From assembly GCF_007741535.1 (NCBI RefSeq), contig NZ_CP036525.1, positions 3,968,001 to 4,032,000 on the forward strand: a stretch of 64,000 nt of DNA. The letters run 5' to 3'. The notes under the pieces were generated by a model. That model saw only the letters and a list, made by a program, of their open reading frames with translations, was not told the DNA's origin and ran no database searches. Position numbers and translations under genes: made by a program. The stretch is from Rubripirellula lacrimiformis. GTDB lineage: Bacteria; Planctomycetota; Planctomycetia; Pirellulales; Pirellulaceae. How positions within the stretch are numbered: the first letter of the stretch is position 1; each line of letters begins with the position of its first letter. Shown here one piece after another: positions 15,230 to 24,651 of this stretch.

Positions 15230-16825
15230 ATGTCCTTGATGCGCTCTATCGCGGTTGCGTCCGCACTGATGTTGGCTGGTTCTGCGATCGCCCAAGCGGC
15301 CGATCCAGCGACGCTTCCGAATCCCAAGGTCGCTCCGTCGGTCGCCAAGATCGAAACTGCGATCGCCCAGGGGCCTTTCCAGCCCGATTGGAAGTCGCTT
15401 GGAAAATACGAAATTCCACAGTGGTACAAGGACGCCAAGTTCGGCATCTTCATTCACTGGGGGGCCTACAGTGTTCCGGCACATGGCAGTGAATGGTATC
15501 CACGTCAGATGTACATCAAGGACCAACGTCGCGGAGTCAACTTCTTTGACTATCACGTCAAGACGTACGGCCCACAAAAGACTTTTGGCTACAAGGATTT
15601 CATTCCCGAGTTCAAAGCAGAGAAGTTTGACGCGGCCCAATGGGCCAAGCTGTTCAAGGACACCGGCGCGCGTTATGTGATCCCCGTGGCAGAGCACCAC
15701 GACGGATTCCCGATGTACGACTGTGCGTTCACGCGTTGGGACGCCAGCGAGATGGGGCCCAAGCGTGATGTGATCGCCGAACTTTCGACTGCCGTTCGTG
15801 CCGAAGGAATGAAGTTCGGTGTTAGCAGCCACCGAGCGTTCAATTGGATGTTCTACGTTCGTGATGAATCGTTCGACAATGCTGACCCGAGTCTGGCGGA
15901 TCTTTACGGCCGACCGCTGCCGTTCCTGTTTGATGAAGATGCGGCGGACTACCAAAAGAAGTTCCCGCCCCAGGATCAACAGTTTAAAGACGATTGGTTG
16001 GCTAGGTCTTGCGAATTGGTGGACAAGTACAAACCCGACGTATTCTGGTTCGACTTCGGAATCACCCCCAAGCAGGACGCGACGTATGAAACCAATTCGT
16101 ATGCCGATCACCTGAAAAAGTTCGCGGCCTATTACTACAACCAGTCGTCCGAATGGAACGACGGGTTAGGAATCATCAACTACAAGTTCAATGCGTTCCC
16201 CGAAGACGCTGCGGTCTTGGACAAGGAACGATCCAAGATGGCCGAGATCCGCAAGCCTTTTTGGCAGACGGATACCGCGGTCAGTTCAAGTTCGTGGGGC
16301 TACACCAAGAACCAAAAGTACAAGACGCCGGATCGTTTGGTCGATGACTTGGTCGACATCGTCAGCAAGAACGGTTGCCTGTTGTTGAACGTCGGACCAC
16401 GTCCCGACGGGACCATCCCAGAAGAAGATCAAGCGATTTTGAAGGCGATCGGCGGATGGTTGGATATCAACGGCGAAGCGATCTACGACACATCCTATTG
16501 GACAACGTTCGGCGAAGGCCCAACGTCGGTATCAACCGGTCACGTTTCGGAGGCCAAGGACAAGCCGTTCACGGCACAGGATCTTCGCTTCACGACTCGT
16601 GACGATGTGCTTTACGTCACCGGTTTGGCGTGGCCCGATAATCACCGTGTGAAGGTTGCGTCGCTTGCCAAGGGATCCAAGCTGTATACCGACGATGTCA
16701 AATCGGTCACGCTGCTGGGATCCGACGAAACCGTGACCTGGACGCAAGATACCGATGGCTTGAACGTCAAGCTGCCCAAGACCAGGCCGTCTGAGTTCGC
16801 GTACGTTCTGAAGATCACCAAGTAG
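15230..16825 (+). CDS. Secreted alpha-L-fucosidase, GH29
   Basis: 531 residues with signal peptide (MRSIAVASALMLAGSAIAQAAD). GH29 enzymes release terminal L-fucose by retaining hydrolysis. Family motifs are clear: KFGIFIHWGAYSVPAHGSEW, VPVAEHHDGFPMYDCAFTRW and KPDVFWFDFGI, where D275 of FWFD sits at the usual nucleophile position, then NGCLLLNVGPRPDGTIP and a small C-terminal beta domain. The start at 15230 follows AGGTG and gives the signal peptide; the frame extends upstream to 15050 without a signal sequence. The aldo/keto reductase follows after 13 bases and the permease after that, so secretion, uptake and oxidation of fucose look coupled. Marine fucoidan or algal and host glycans are likely sources; this is inference. 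A sulfatase is not present in the window. Confidence 0.92.
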   Translation: MSLMRSIAVASALMLAGSAIAQAADPATLPNPKVAPSVAKIETAIAQGPFQPDWKSLGKYEIPQWYKDAKFGIFIHWGAYSVPAHGSEWYPRQMYIKDQRRGVNFFDYHVKTYGPQKTFGYKDFIPEFKAEKFDAAQWAKLFKDTGARYVIPVAEHHDGFPMYDCAFTRWDASEMGPKRDVIAELSTAVRAEGMKFGVSSHRAFNWMFYVRDESFDNADPSLADLYGRPLPFLFDEDAADYQKKFPPQDQQFKDDWLARSCELVDKYKPDVFWFDFGITPKQDATYETNSYADHLKKFAAYYYNQSSEWNDGLGIINYKFNAFPEDAAVLDKERSKMAEIRKPFWQTDTAVSSSSWGYTKNQKYKTPDRLVDDLVDIVSKNGCLLLNVGPRPDGTIPEEDQAILKAIGGWLDINGEAIYDTSYWTTFGEGPTSVSTGHVSEAKDKPFTAQDLRFTTRDDVLYVTGLAWPDNHRVKVASLAKGSKLYTDDVKSVTLLGSDETVTWTQDTDGLNVKLPKTRPSEFAYVLKITK

Positions 16826-16838
16826 AAAGAATCGTACG

Positions 16839-17912
16839 ATGAATTTGAATCCGTCCGCGTCGCACCCGGCTGCCACGCCCATTGGGCAGACCGGTGTCAG
16901 CCTGCCTCCCATCGTGTTTGGAAACAGCTCGCTTGGGAATATTTACCGCGTCATCGATGACGACGTGAAGCGCCAAATCGTGGCCGAGTGGTTTGCTCAA
17001 TCGCCGGGCATCCCTGCGGTTGATTCGGCAGGTAAGTACGGGGCAGGGTTGTCGCTAGAGGTGACAGCCAAGGCGTTGGCGGGTTTGGGAGTGGCGTCGG
17101 AATCGATCGTGATTTGCAATAAGCTGGGGTGGCGGCGCGTTCCCTTGCAGACTCCCGAGCCGACTTTCGAAAATGGGATTTGGTTCGATCTGGAATACGA
17201 TGCTGTTCAAGACATCAGCTACGACGGAATTGGCCGTTGTTTTGACCAGGGCTGCGAACTGCTATCGCCATATCGTCCTCAGATGGTGTCCGTCCATGAT
17301 CCCGACGAATACCTCGATGCGGCGATCGACGACGCAGACCGCACCGCTCGTTGGGACGATATTCTAGGCGGCTATCGGCGTCTAAGAGAGCTGCGTGATT
17401 CCGGTCAAGTCGCGGCGATCGGAGTCGGCGCCAAAGATTGGCGCGCGTCAAAACGATTGGCCGACCAGTGTGAATTGGACTGGGTCATGTTGGCTACCTC
17501 TTTGACCGTGTATAGGCACGACCGCGAATTGTTGGAGTTTGTCGAATCGTTGCACCAGCGTGGGATCGCGGTGATCAACTCGGCTGTTTTCCATGCTGGT
17601 TTTCTGACGGGCGGAAACTTCTTTGACTACCGCGCGGTCACCGGCGACACCGAAGAGGACCGCCAGTTGATTGATTGGCGGAAACGGTTTCAAGCGGTCT
17701 GCAAACGATTTGATGTCCAGCCGGCCGCCGCGTGTGTCGCGTTTGGAATGTCAATTCCGGGGGTCATTGCCACGGCGCTGAACAGCAGTCGGCCTGAGCG
17801 CGTCGCGCAGAACGTCGCACTTGTTAGCGATTCGCCGTCCAATGATTTTTGGTTGGCGATGAAGGACGATCAGCTGATCGATTCTGAATTTCCGTATTTG
17901 GGCACAGCTTGA
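16839..17912 (+). CDS. Aldo/keto reductase, probable L-fucose or aldose dehydrogenase
   Basis: 357 residues with the TIM-barrel aldo/keto reductase pattern: VFGNSSLGNIYR at the N-terminus, VDSAGKYGAG with the Asp/Tyr active-site pair, LSPYRPQMVSVHDPDE, and CELDWVMLATSLTVYRH. The subgroup resembling D-threo-aldose 1-dehydrogenase oxidises L-fucose to L-fuconolactone with NAD(P)+. Its place between GH29 fucosidase (13 bases upstream) and a FucP-type permease (44 bases downstream) supports L-fucose as substrate. The expected later enzymes (fuconolactonase, fuconate dehydratase) are not in the window, so the pathway would have to be completed elsewhere. The precise substrate is not proven by sequence. 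Confidence 0.78.
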   Translation: MNLNPSASHPAATPIGQTGVSLPPIVFGNSSLGNIYRVIDDDVKRQIVAEWFAQSPGIPAVDSAGKYGAGLSLEVTAKALAGLGVASESIVICNKLGWRRVPLQTPEPTFENGIWFDLEYDAVQDISYDGIGRCFDQGCELLSPYRPQMVSVHDPDEYLDAAIDDADRTARWDDILGGYRRLRELRDSGQVAAIGVGAKDWRASKRLADQCELDWVMLATSLTVYRHDRELLEFVESLHQRGIAVINSAVFHAGFLTGGNFFDYRAVTGDTEEDRQLIDWRKRFQAVCKRFDVQPAAACVAFGMSIPGVIATALNSSRPERVAQNVALVSDSPSNDFWLAMKDDQLIDSEFPYLGTA

Positions 17913-17956
17913 TTGATCTCGCTAGAAGCTCCTGATCGCATCCACTGCAAACGAGA

Positions 17957-19441
17957 ATGACCATGGCGGAAGACCAAGATTCGAATTCGACCACTGCATC
18001 GGATTCCGGTGTCCCGATTCCCGACGCGGCCCTAGCGGACCGAAAGATCGAGGTCGTGCCACGCCAATACCTGAAAGCATTTGTGTTGACGACCTGCTGC
18101 TTTGCGCTGTGGGGATTTGCCAACGACATCACCAACCCGTTGGTCAAACTTTTCAAAGAGGTCTTCCTGATCAGCAACACGCAAAGCACGTTGGTGCAGT
18201 TTGCGTTCTATGGTGGTTACTTCACCATGGCTCTGCCGGCCGCCGTGTTCATTCGACGGTTTTCGTACAAGGGCGCGATCATGGTGGGGTTTGCCCTCTA
18301 TGCAATCGGTGCGTTGCTGAGCATCCCGGCTAGCCTGAACGCGAACTTCTGGATCTTCATCGCTGGCTTTTACGTTCTGACGTTCGGGTTGGCGTTCTTG
18401 GAAACCAGTTGCAACCCCTACATCTTGGCGATGGGGCCGCCGGAGACGGCGACACAGCGATTGAACTTGGCGCAGGCATTCAATCCGATGGGGTCTTTGA
18501 TCGGAATGATGATTGCGTCAACGATCATCGCCCCCAATCTTCAGGTGGGTGAGTTCCGATCGAAGATGGAATCCCAAGCACCCGAAGCGATCCAGTACGT
18601 TCAGTCCGAGTTCCCCGATGGGTTACCGGATTTCGAGCAAGAGTTCGGTGCACTCGATTCAGCGGTCGGAACCGGGCTGGCGAACATGAAGTCGGCGGAT
18701 CCCGAAGTTTTCGACGCGATGCAGCAGCATGACCTGGGTGTCGTGCGGACACCGTATGTGGTCATTGCCGCGGTGGTGTTGGGCTTTCTGGCGTTATTCG
18801 CGGTGACGAAGATGCCTACCTTTGCACAGCCCCAACCGGATGCTCCCTTGGGCCAACTGGCCCGGCGGTTGTTGGCTAAAGCCCACTACCGCGAAGGGGT
18901 GATCGCCCAAGCGTTCTATGTCGGCGCTCAAATTACCTGTTGGACCTTCATCATCCACTATGGAATGGAACAGGTCGGTTTGACGTTGGGGGAGGCTCAG
19001 AACTGGAACATCGCGGCGATGTGCATTTTTCTATTCAGTCGTTTCATCTGTACGTTCATGCTGAAGTTCGTCAGCCCCGGAAAGCTGTTGGCCGTACTGG
19101 CGATCGTGGCTGCTTGTTTGACATTTGGTGCCATCATGCTGGCCGCCAAGACCGGATTGGTCTGTTTGGTGCTGGTGTCGGCTTGCATGTCGCTGATGTT
19201 CCCCACGATCTATGGGATCGCACTGAAGGGGTTGCCGGCCGAGGAAGCTAAGTTGGGTTCGGCGGGGTTGATTATGGCAATTGTTGGCGGTGCATTGTTG
19301 CCGTTGATGCAAGGTTGGTTCATCGATGAAATGGGAGTTCGCAATTCGTTCTACTTGCCATTGATTTGCTTCGTCGTCATCGCCATTTTCGGTTTCCGGA
19401 CCTTCACCCGCTACGAATCCGAAGAAGTGCAAACAGCTTAG
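17957..19441 (+). CDS. fucP: FucP-type MFS sugar symporter
   Basis: 494 residues, ~12 membrane helices. Motifs of the fucose/proton symporter family are present: FALWGFANDITNPLVKLFKE in helix 1, FAFYGGYFTMALPAAVFIRR, FGLAFLETSCNPYILAMGP, RLNLAQAFNPMGSLIG, and LMFPTIYGIALKGL near the end. It is longer than E. coli FucP because of a hydrophilic insert of about 80 residues between helices 6 and 7 (roughly residues 195-255), rich in Glu, Ser and Asp. The start could be ATG 17957 or ATG 17963. As the last gene of the fucose run it would import the sugar released by the secreted fucosidase. Other FucP-family members carry glucose, galactose or N-acetylglucosamine, so the substrate rests on context. 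Confidence 0.85.
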   Translation: MTMAEDQDSNSTTASDSGVPIPDAALADRKIEVVPRQYLKAFVLTTCCFALWGFANDITNPLVKLFKEVFLISNTQSTLVQFAFYGGYFTMALPAAVFIRRFSYKGAIMVGFALYAIGALLSIPASLNANFWIFIAGFYVLTFGLAFLETSCNPYILAMGPPETATQRLNLAQAFNPMGSLIGMMIASTIIAPNLQVGEFRSKMESQAPEAIQYVQSEFPDGLPDFEQEFGALDSAVGTGLANMKSADPEVFDAMQQHDLGVVRTPYVVIAAVVLGFLALFAVTKMPTFAQPQPDAPLGQLARRLLAKAHYREGVIAQAFYVGAQITCWTFIIHYGMEQVGLTLGEAQNWNIAAMCIFLFSRFICTFMLKFVSPGKLLAVLAIVAACLTFGAIMLAAKTGLVCLVLVSACMSLMFPTIYGIALKGLPAEEAKLGSAGLIMAIVGGALLPLMQGWFIDEMGVRNSFYLPLICFVVIAIFGFRTFTRYESEEVQTA

Positions 19442-19458
19442 CCCCTTTCCAGTTTGGC

Positions 19459-19479
19459 TCGGCCAACCGGCTTGGCCGA
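19459..19479. terminator. Hairpin between convergent genes, likely shared terminator
   Basis: TCGGCCAA (19459-19466) and TTGGCCGA (19472-19479) pair perfectly around CCGGC. It starts 18 bases after the permease stop and reaches to 2 bases before the stop of the opposite-strand gene. No T-run follows on either side, so it may be a bidirectional stabilising hairpin. Confidence 0.5.
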
Positions 19480-19480
19480 A

Positions 19481-20503
19481 TCAGTTCTGCGGGATCAGAT
19501 CGACAGAGAAGGTCGAATCGGATGCAGTTGGAAGGAACGCCGAATATTGCTGGCGGCGGGCGCGTTTGGCGTTCCCGCCGGGGTACCATTGGATGCCAAG
19601 CATTGCGTCGACTGTCCCCGTGTCGGCTGGGAAAATCAGGTTCGTTTCGCCATAGATGGCGAACGATTCATTCAGCGGGCAAAGAATGTCGGCGCCGATC
19701 ACCATCGATTCGTCAAACGGCGCCTTCGTGCCAACCACGGCGTTGGATTCGCTGTGCCCGTCCGCGATGCCCATCCATAGGGTTCCCTGGACACCGGTAT
19801 CGAAGGTTCTTCGAATGTAGGCGCTGACTTGATCAACGGTTTGCAAACGGACATTCGATCCATTGAAAGTTGCGTCGTCACCCGTACTTCGCGCTCGCCC
19901 GGTCACGCCCATTTCGGTCAGGGGCGTCAGTCGATAGCCGATGCGGGCACGCCATTGTCCCAGGGTGACGGTATCGAAACCATCTTGGTAAAGGAAGTCG
20001 TGGACGATGCCCCAGCCGAGTCGTTCGCCGCGGTGGAAGACGCCCGCGGTTGTATGGTTTTGGATTCGAGTGGTGTCTTCACCGAGCAATTCAAATACTT
20101 GGACCGCATTGTCGCTTGGTTCGAATGCGGTACCGATCTGGTAGCCCAATCCCCACTCGGTGGACAGCGGCGCGGCCCATTCGGCAGCGAAGCGGACGCC
20201 TAGATTTGCGTTGACGCCATAATCTTGAGGCTGTTTCGAACCGTCGATCCCAGAAAACATAGTCAGGTATTCCGACCAGTGGTTCGTGGGCAGATAGTTC
20301 AGCGAACATGGATCGTGTTCTGCGTCGCCGTAGGCCATCACGGATGGTTCAGGCAGTGAAGCGTATCCGTGAACGCCGATGTCCGAGGTACTTTCGATCT
20401 CTGCGTTGAAGTTTTCGGCGCGTGTAGGACGGTCGCCAATGATGATGCACAGTGTGATTAGCGCGATCGCTGCGTTCGCGTTACGAAAGGCGTCAATCAA
20501 CAT
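19481..20503 (-). CDS. Probable outer-membrane beta-barrel protein of unknown function
   Basis: About 340 residues from ATG 20503, which gives a signal peptide (FRNANAAIALITLCIIIGDRPTRA); the frame extends to 20743, overlapping the divergent kinase start. The mature part alternates aromatic and polar residues in beta-strand style (NANLGVRFAAEWAAPLSTEW, GLGYQIGTAFEPSD, GQWRARIGYRLTPLTEMGVTGRA) and ends with a strand-like segment, consistent with an outer-membrane barrel. It resembles the DUF6666-type planctomycete proteins, tentatively. ATGs at 20563 and 20545 are alternative starts with no better ribosome site. It is divergent from the kinase and convergent with the fucose permease. Its role is not known. 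Confidence 0.55.
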   Translation of the reverse strand: MLIDAFRNANAAIALITLCIIIGDRPTRAENFNAEIESTSDIGVHGYASLPEPSVMAYGDAEHDPCSLNYLPTNHWSEYLTMFSGIDGSKQPQDYGVNANLGVRFAAEWAAPLSTEWGLGYQIGTAFEPSDNAVQVFELLGEDTTRIQNHTTAGVFHRGERLGWGIVHDFLYQDGFDTVTLGQWRARIGYRLTPLTEMGVTGRARSTGDDATFNGSNVRLQTVDQVSAYIRRTFDTGVQGTLWMGIADGHSESNAVVGTKAPFDESMVIGADILCPLNESFAIYGETNLIFPADTGTVDAMLGIQWYPGGNAKRARRQQYSAFLPTASDSTFSVDLIPQN

Positions 20504-20730
20504 CGGGTACTTGCTCGTAGTGTTGCTTCGGACGGATAGACGCATCGGGCTAGTTATCGGCATTTTGACGCTGGTATCGGATTTCTGGGCCATTCCAGGC
20601 GCAACGGTCCCGCGATCGTTGCAATCGGCATGCTCGGTAAAGTTTCGCGACAGACCGTCGACACGCTGCTCGACACGCTTGATGCGTGGGCAATCATTCG
20701 GATGGAAGACTTGACTAATGCGTAGAACCA

Positions 20731-23700
20731 ATGGAATTGTCACTGATGATTGGTGCTCCTAAGAACGAAGACACTTTTGCCCAACCCATCGAGCTGCTTG
20801 GTTTGGTCGGGCGAGATCACGTGGATTCGTTCGATCAACCGTCCAGGGCGTCGGTCGATGGACAGGCTGGTTCGATGACCCGAGGGATCGATCAGCTGGA
20901 TTCGCTATCCAACGCTATTGATTCCGAGATCCATTTGTCGTCGAACCCGTCGGGCGACGCCCACATACTCCCGCAGCCCATATCACCATCCACGCGGTGG
21001 CGACTATCGTCGGTTGGCCCAAACGCAACCGCCTATGAGTCGATGGATGCGCCATCCGATCATTCACGAATCCGTATGATTCTTCGGGAAGACGGATGGG
21101 ATGCTCAGCAGATGTCCGATCTGCGCCAGCGTCTGGCTTTGATCCAATTGACACGTTCGCCGTCGATCTTGGCTGTCTCGGCCATTGCAATGACGAGTTC
21201 TCCGCCTAGTTTTGTCATGGACAATCCGGATAGGCGTCCGTGGAAGTCCATCGTTGATCAACTACGATTGGCGGACCAGATATCAATCGCAGGGCAACTG
21301 GTAGCGATGTTTCGCGACGCGCATCGCGTTGGGCTGACGCTGCCTGCGGGACGACTGTTTGATTCAGCGATGATTTCGATCGTGCAGTGCAGTGGAAACG
21401 ATCCCAGGTTGTGCGTTGACTACAGCGGAGTCGACTGTGGCGAGGTTGAGAATCTGGCTAGCAGGGCAGTGGATCAAAGCGATTTATCGAATCAAGATTC
21501 GGTTCAGCGGGATCTATTGGAACTTCGCAATCTGTTGCGGGTGCTTCTGCCACAGGACGACAGAGGTGCTGACGTAACTGATGGCCAGGCTCGTTTGCTA
21601 GGCGGACGGTCGCGCGCAGCGGCTCGCCGGCTGTTGTCGGATTCCGGCGAAGTGCCGGGGTTGGATCAGTGGCTGTCCGTGTTGGACGCGATTGTTCCAG
21701 ATCGCGCCGAGGCGAAGCTTGGCAGCGAAATGTTGCTGTCGCAGGCCGACGACGAAGACTCGGACTCGACCGGCGTATTTCCGATTGCAGAGGTGTCGGA
21801 GCAGCATCCACTGGCTCTGGACAAAACCGTTGATCGGTCGGCACCCGCCGGATTCAACTTGGACGACGAGAATCTTCGGACTGGGGAACTACCGATTCCC
21901 GGTCAACGCCCCGCGGATCCCTTGATCGGTCAATCACTTGGTCGATTCCGAATCGATGCGATCGTCGGCCAGGGTGGCATGGGGACCGTTTACAGCGGCA
22001 TCGACCTGACCAGTGGCGCAATTGTCGCGGTCAAGGTGCTGCGCAACGATCTCCATGATATCGCTCAGGCTATTCGGCGGTTCCGAAAGGAAACTCGCTT
22101 GTTGGCCGACGTACAGAACGATCATGTTGTGAAGTTGCATCATGTCGGAATGGATCAAGGCATGCATTTCATGGCGATGGAGTTCGTTGACGGGATCGAT
22201 CTGAAAACGTGGTCGCAAGGCAGGTTACCGCTGAACGCAGTGGACGCATTGTCGGTCATCGCTGACGTTTCGCGTGCTCTCGTCGAAGCTCATAAAAAAG
22301 AAATCGTTCACCGAGACATCAAGCCCGAGAACGTTTTGATGGGTCGACGCATGCAGGGTGACGATTCACTGGGGAACCTCCGGATCAAACTGACGGATTT
22401 TGGAATCGCACGGCATGTGCAGCAATCTGAGTCGTTGGAAGTCACCAAAGCGGGCACGATGTTGGGCACGCCTCGCTACATGTCGCCAGAACAGTGCCGC
22501 GGTGATGGCGAAATCGGAGTCGAAGCCGACGTTTACGCGCTGGGAGTTTCGCTCTACGAGCTGTTGACGGGGAAAACGCCGTTTCAAGCAGATGATCCGA
22601 TCAAGATGGCCGCCAAGCACTGCTTTGAATCGCCGCCCCCGATCGCACGACGCGACGACGATCTGTCGGATGCTGCGGCTCAGATCGTGATGCGGATGTT
22701 GGCGAAAGAACCGTCCGATCGGTTCGCCAATGCAAGCGAATTGTTGCAAGAGATCGAACGTGTGCTGCGTGGCGAAACCGCAGACTTTCAGGCACATCCG
22801 CAACTGCCCCCTCATGATCCAGCTCGCATTTGGAAAAAGGCAGTCCAGTGGGATTTGGACAGCAGTGTCGATGAAATGTGGCCGCTCGTGTCCAACACCG
22901 AACGATTGAATCGAGCCATTGGTCTGCCTCCGGTTCAGTACGAAACGATCCACGATTCAAAACGGGGACTTCGGAAATTTGGTTCGTTTCGGCTCGGGGG
23001 CGTCCAGATCCGTTGGGAAGAACATCCGTTTGAATGGGTCGAAGGACAGCGGATGGGGGTCTTGAGGGAGTTTTCCAGCGGTCCCTTCAAGTGGTTCATG
23101 AGTATCGTGACGCTAAGTCCCCGTGGTGCCGGTTCGCAGCTCACTCATGAAATTCGCATCGAGTACCGGAATCTCTTTGGACGCGTGCTGACCAAAGTGG
23201 AAGCCGATTGGAAAGGATTTCGACAGCTCGATCGCACGTATCGGCGAATCGACCGATCCGTTCAGCAACACCACCAGTCCAACGTGTTTCAAGACGTCTT
23301 CGAATCGCCCACCCAACTGGATCGAAATGCGATCCGGCGACTCGACCAACGGATCGAAGCGGTGGCGCATGCGGGCGGCGATATCACGGCGCTTGAAAAG
23401 CTCGGTGACTTCATCCGACACGCCCCGCCACAGCCACTGGCCCAGATTCGACCGCGTGCGTTAGCCGATCAGTTGGCCGTTCCCGAAGATCTGATGATCG
23501 ACACCTGCCTTGTGGCGGCATCGCAGGGCTTGTTGTCGCTTCGCTGGGATGTGCTTTGTCCCACCTGCCGTGTATCCGCCTCGACGACAGACATGCTGTC
23601 CCAGATTGGTGCTCACACTCGCTGTGAAGCATGCGATGTGTCGTTTCGATCCAACGTCGCTGAAGTAATCGAACTGGTGTTCCGCCCTCATCCAGACATT

Positions 23701-24651
23701 CGAAGCGTTGACGATCAAGACTACTGCATTGGCGGTCCAGAGCATTCACCCCATGTTGTGGTGCAAGTTCGGATCGAGGCCGGTGAACGAATGGAGCTTC
23801 CGGTGCGTCTATCGCCGGGGGACTATATTCTGCGTTCAGCCCGCTTGCCACGGACACAGTCGATCCGAGTTCAGCATTCCGCGGCACCATCGCATTGCGA
23901 TGTGATTCTATCTCGCGTCGGTGAATCCACAAATATCCCGACCTTGCGTCAGGGGATGCCTACCATTCGGATTGTGAACGATGACACATCACTGCATGTG
24001 GTTCGGATCGAACGCACAGCCTCTCGCACCGATTGTTTGACCGCAGCGGTGGTTTCAACCATGCCTCGCTTTCGTAAACTGTTCCCTGAACAGACGTTTG
24101 ATACAGAAAACCCTGTTACTAGCGAGCATCTGACGTTGTTGGCGACGACGGTTGTCAATATCGAAAGCATCTATGAACAGTTCGGCGAACGTGAGTCATA
24201 TGAGCTGATCAAACGGCAACAGAAGGTCTTAGGCGAAATCGTCGCCCGGAATCGTGGCAGTGTTTGCAAAACGATTGGCGAAAGCTGTTTAGCGGTGTTC
24301 GAATCCTGCGACAACGCGGTGATGGCTGCGATGGAGTTCGATAGGATTGCAAAAAACGACAAACGCTTGGTCGGTCTGGTCATCGGTCAAGGCTTGCATC
24401 GTGGTCGAACTCTAGTCGCCACGGAGAACAGCCGTCTCGACTATGTGGGGTCATCGGTTCGCGCCGTACAGGCGCTGCCGCCCATGTCCGAAGGTGAAAT
24501 TTTGATGACAGAGTCGGTGTTTGCAGACGTTGCGGTCGTCGCTCGGCTAGGAAGCCAGCTCGCTCAATCGACGGTGTCCGAAGTCCGCCTTCCGGGGATT
24601 GCGGATTGTCGCGTCCAATCGATCAATTCGGACCCAGGGAACAAAGAATGA
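20731..24651 (+). CDS. Large Ser/Thr kinase with SRPBCC, DUF5939-like and degenerate cyclase domains
   Basis: 1306 residues. Residues 1-400 are a poorly conserved acidic region. The kinase spans ~404-680, with glycine loop G413QGGMG, K435 in VAVKV, H527-R-D529 and D556-F-G, all intact, so it is probably active. Residues ~700-845 resemble an SRPBCC/START-type ligand-binding fold (WDLDSSVDEMWPLVSNTERL). Residues ~850-1085 look like DUF5939, with a zinc-ribbon-like pair C943PTC946 and C965EAC968. Residues ~1130-1290 resemble a class III nucleotide cyclase (VCKTIGESCLAVF), but the two metal-binding Asp positions read T1140 and E1184, so catalysis is unlikely. The next gene starts inside this gene's stop (ATGA, 24648-24651). 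No membrane helix was seen, unlike many planctomycete kinases. Confidence 0.85.
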   Translation: MELSLMIGAPKNEDTFAQPIELLGLVGRDHVDSFDQPSRASVDGQAGSMTRGIDQLDSLSNAIDSEIHLSSNPSGDAHILPQPISPSTRWRLSSVGPNATAYESMDAPSDHSRIRMILREDGWDAQQMSDLRQRLALIQLTRSPSILAVSAIAMTSSPPSFVMDNPDRRPWKSIVDQLRLADQISIAGQLVAMFRDAHRVGLTLPAGRLFDSAMISIVQCSGNDPRLCVDYSGVDCGEVENLASRAVDQSDLSNQDSVQRDLLELRNLLRVLLPQDDRGADVTDGQARLLGGRSRAAARRLLSDSGEVPGLDQWLSVLDAIVPDRAEAKLGSEMLLSQADDEDSDSTGVFPIAEVSEQHPLALDKTVDRSAPAGFNLDDENLRTGELPIPGQRPADPLIGQSLGRFRIDAIVGQGGMGTVYSGIDLTSGAIVAVKVLRNDLHDIAQAIRRFRKETRLLADVQNDHVVKLHHVGMDQGMHFMAMEFVDGIDLKTWSQGRLPLNAVDALSVIADVSRALVEAHKKEIVHRDIKPENVLMGRRMQGDDSLGNLRIKLTDFGIARHVQQSESLEVTKAGTMLGTPRYMSPEQCRGDGEIGVEADVYALGVSLYELLTGKTPFQADDPIKMAAKHCFESPPPIARRDDDLSDAAAQIVMRMLAKEPSDRFANASELLQEIERVLRGETADFQAHPQLPPHDPARIWKKAVQWDLDSSVDEMWPLVSNTERLNRAIGLPPVQYETIHDSKRGLRKFGSFRLGGVQIRWEEHPFEWVEGQRMGVLREFSSGPFKWFMSIVTLSPRGAGSQLTHEIRIEYRNLFGRVLTKVEADWKGFRQLDRTYRRIDRSVQQHHQSNVFQDVFESPTQLDRNAIRRLDQRIEAVAHAGGDITALEKLGDFIRHAPPQPLAQIRPRALADQLAVPEDLMIDTCLVAASQGLLSLRWDVLCPTCRVSASTTDMLSQIGAHTRCEACDVSFRSNVAEVIELVFRPHPDIRSVDDQDYCIGGPEHSPHVVVQVRIEAGERMELPVRLSPGDYILRSARLPRTQSIRVQHSAAPSHCDVILSRVGESTNIPTLRQGMPTIRIVNDDTSLHVVRIERTASRTDCLTAAVVSTMPRFRKLFPEQTFDTENPVTSEHLTLLATTVVNIESIYEQFGERESYELIKRQQKVLGEIVARNRGSVCKTIGESCLAVFESCDNAVMAAMEFDRIAKNDKRLVGLVIGQGLHRGRTLVATENSRLDYVGSSVRAVQALPPMSEGEILMTESVFADVAVVARLGSQLAQSTVSEVRLPGIADCRVQSINSDPGNKE

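Noticed and set aside
24118-24600. Active adenylate/guanylate cyclase
   Set aside because: The two metal-binding Asp positions read Thr and Glu, so I describe it as cyclase-like only.
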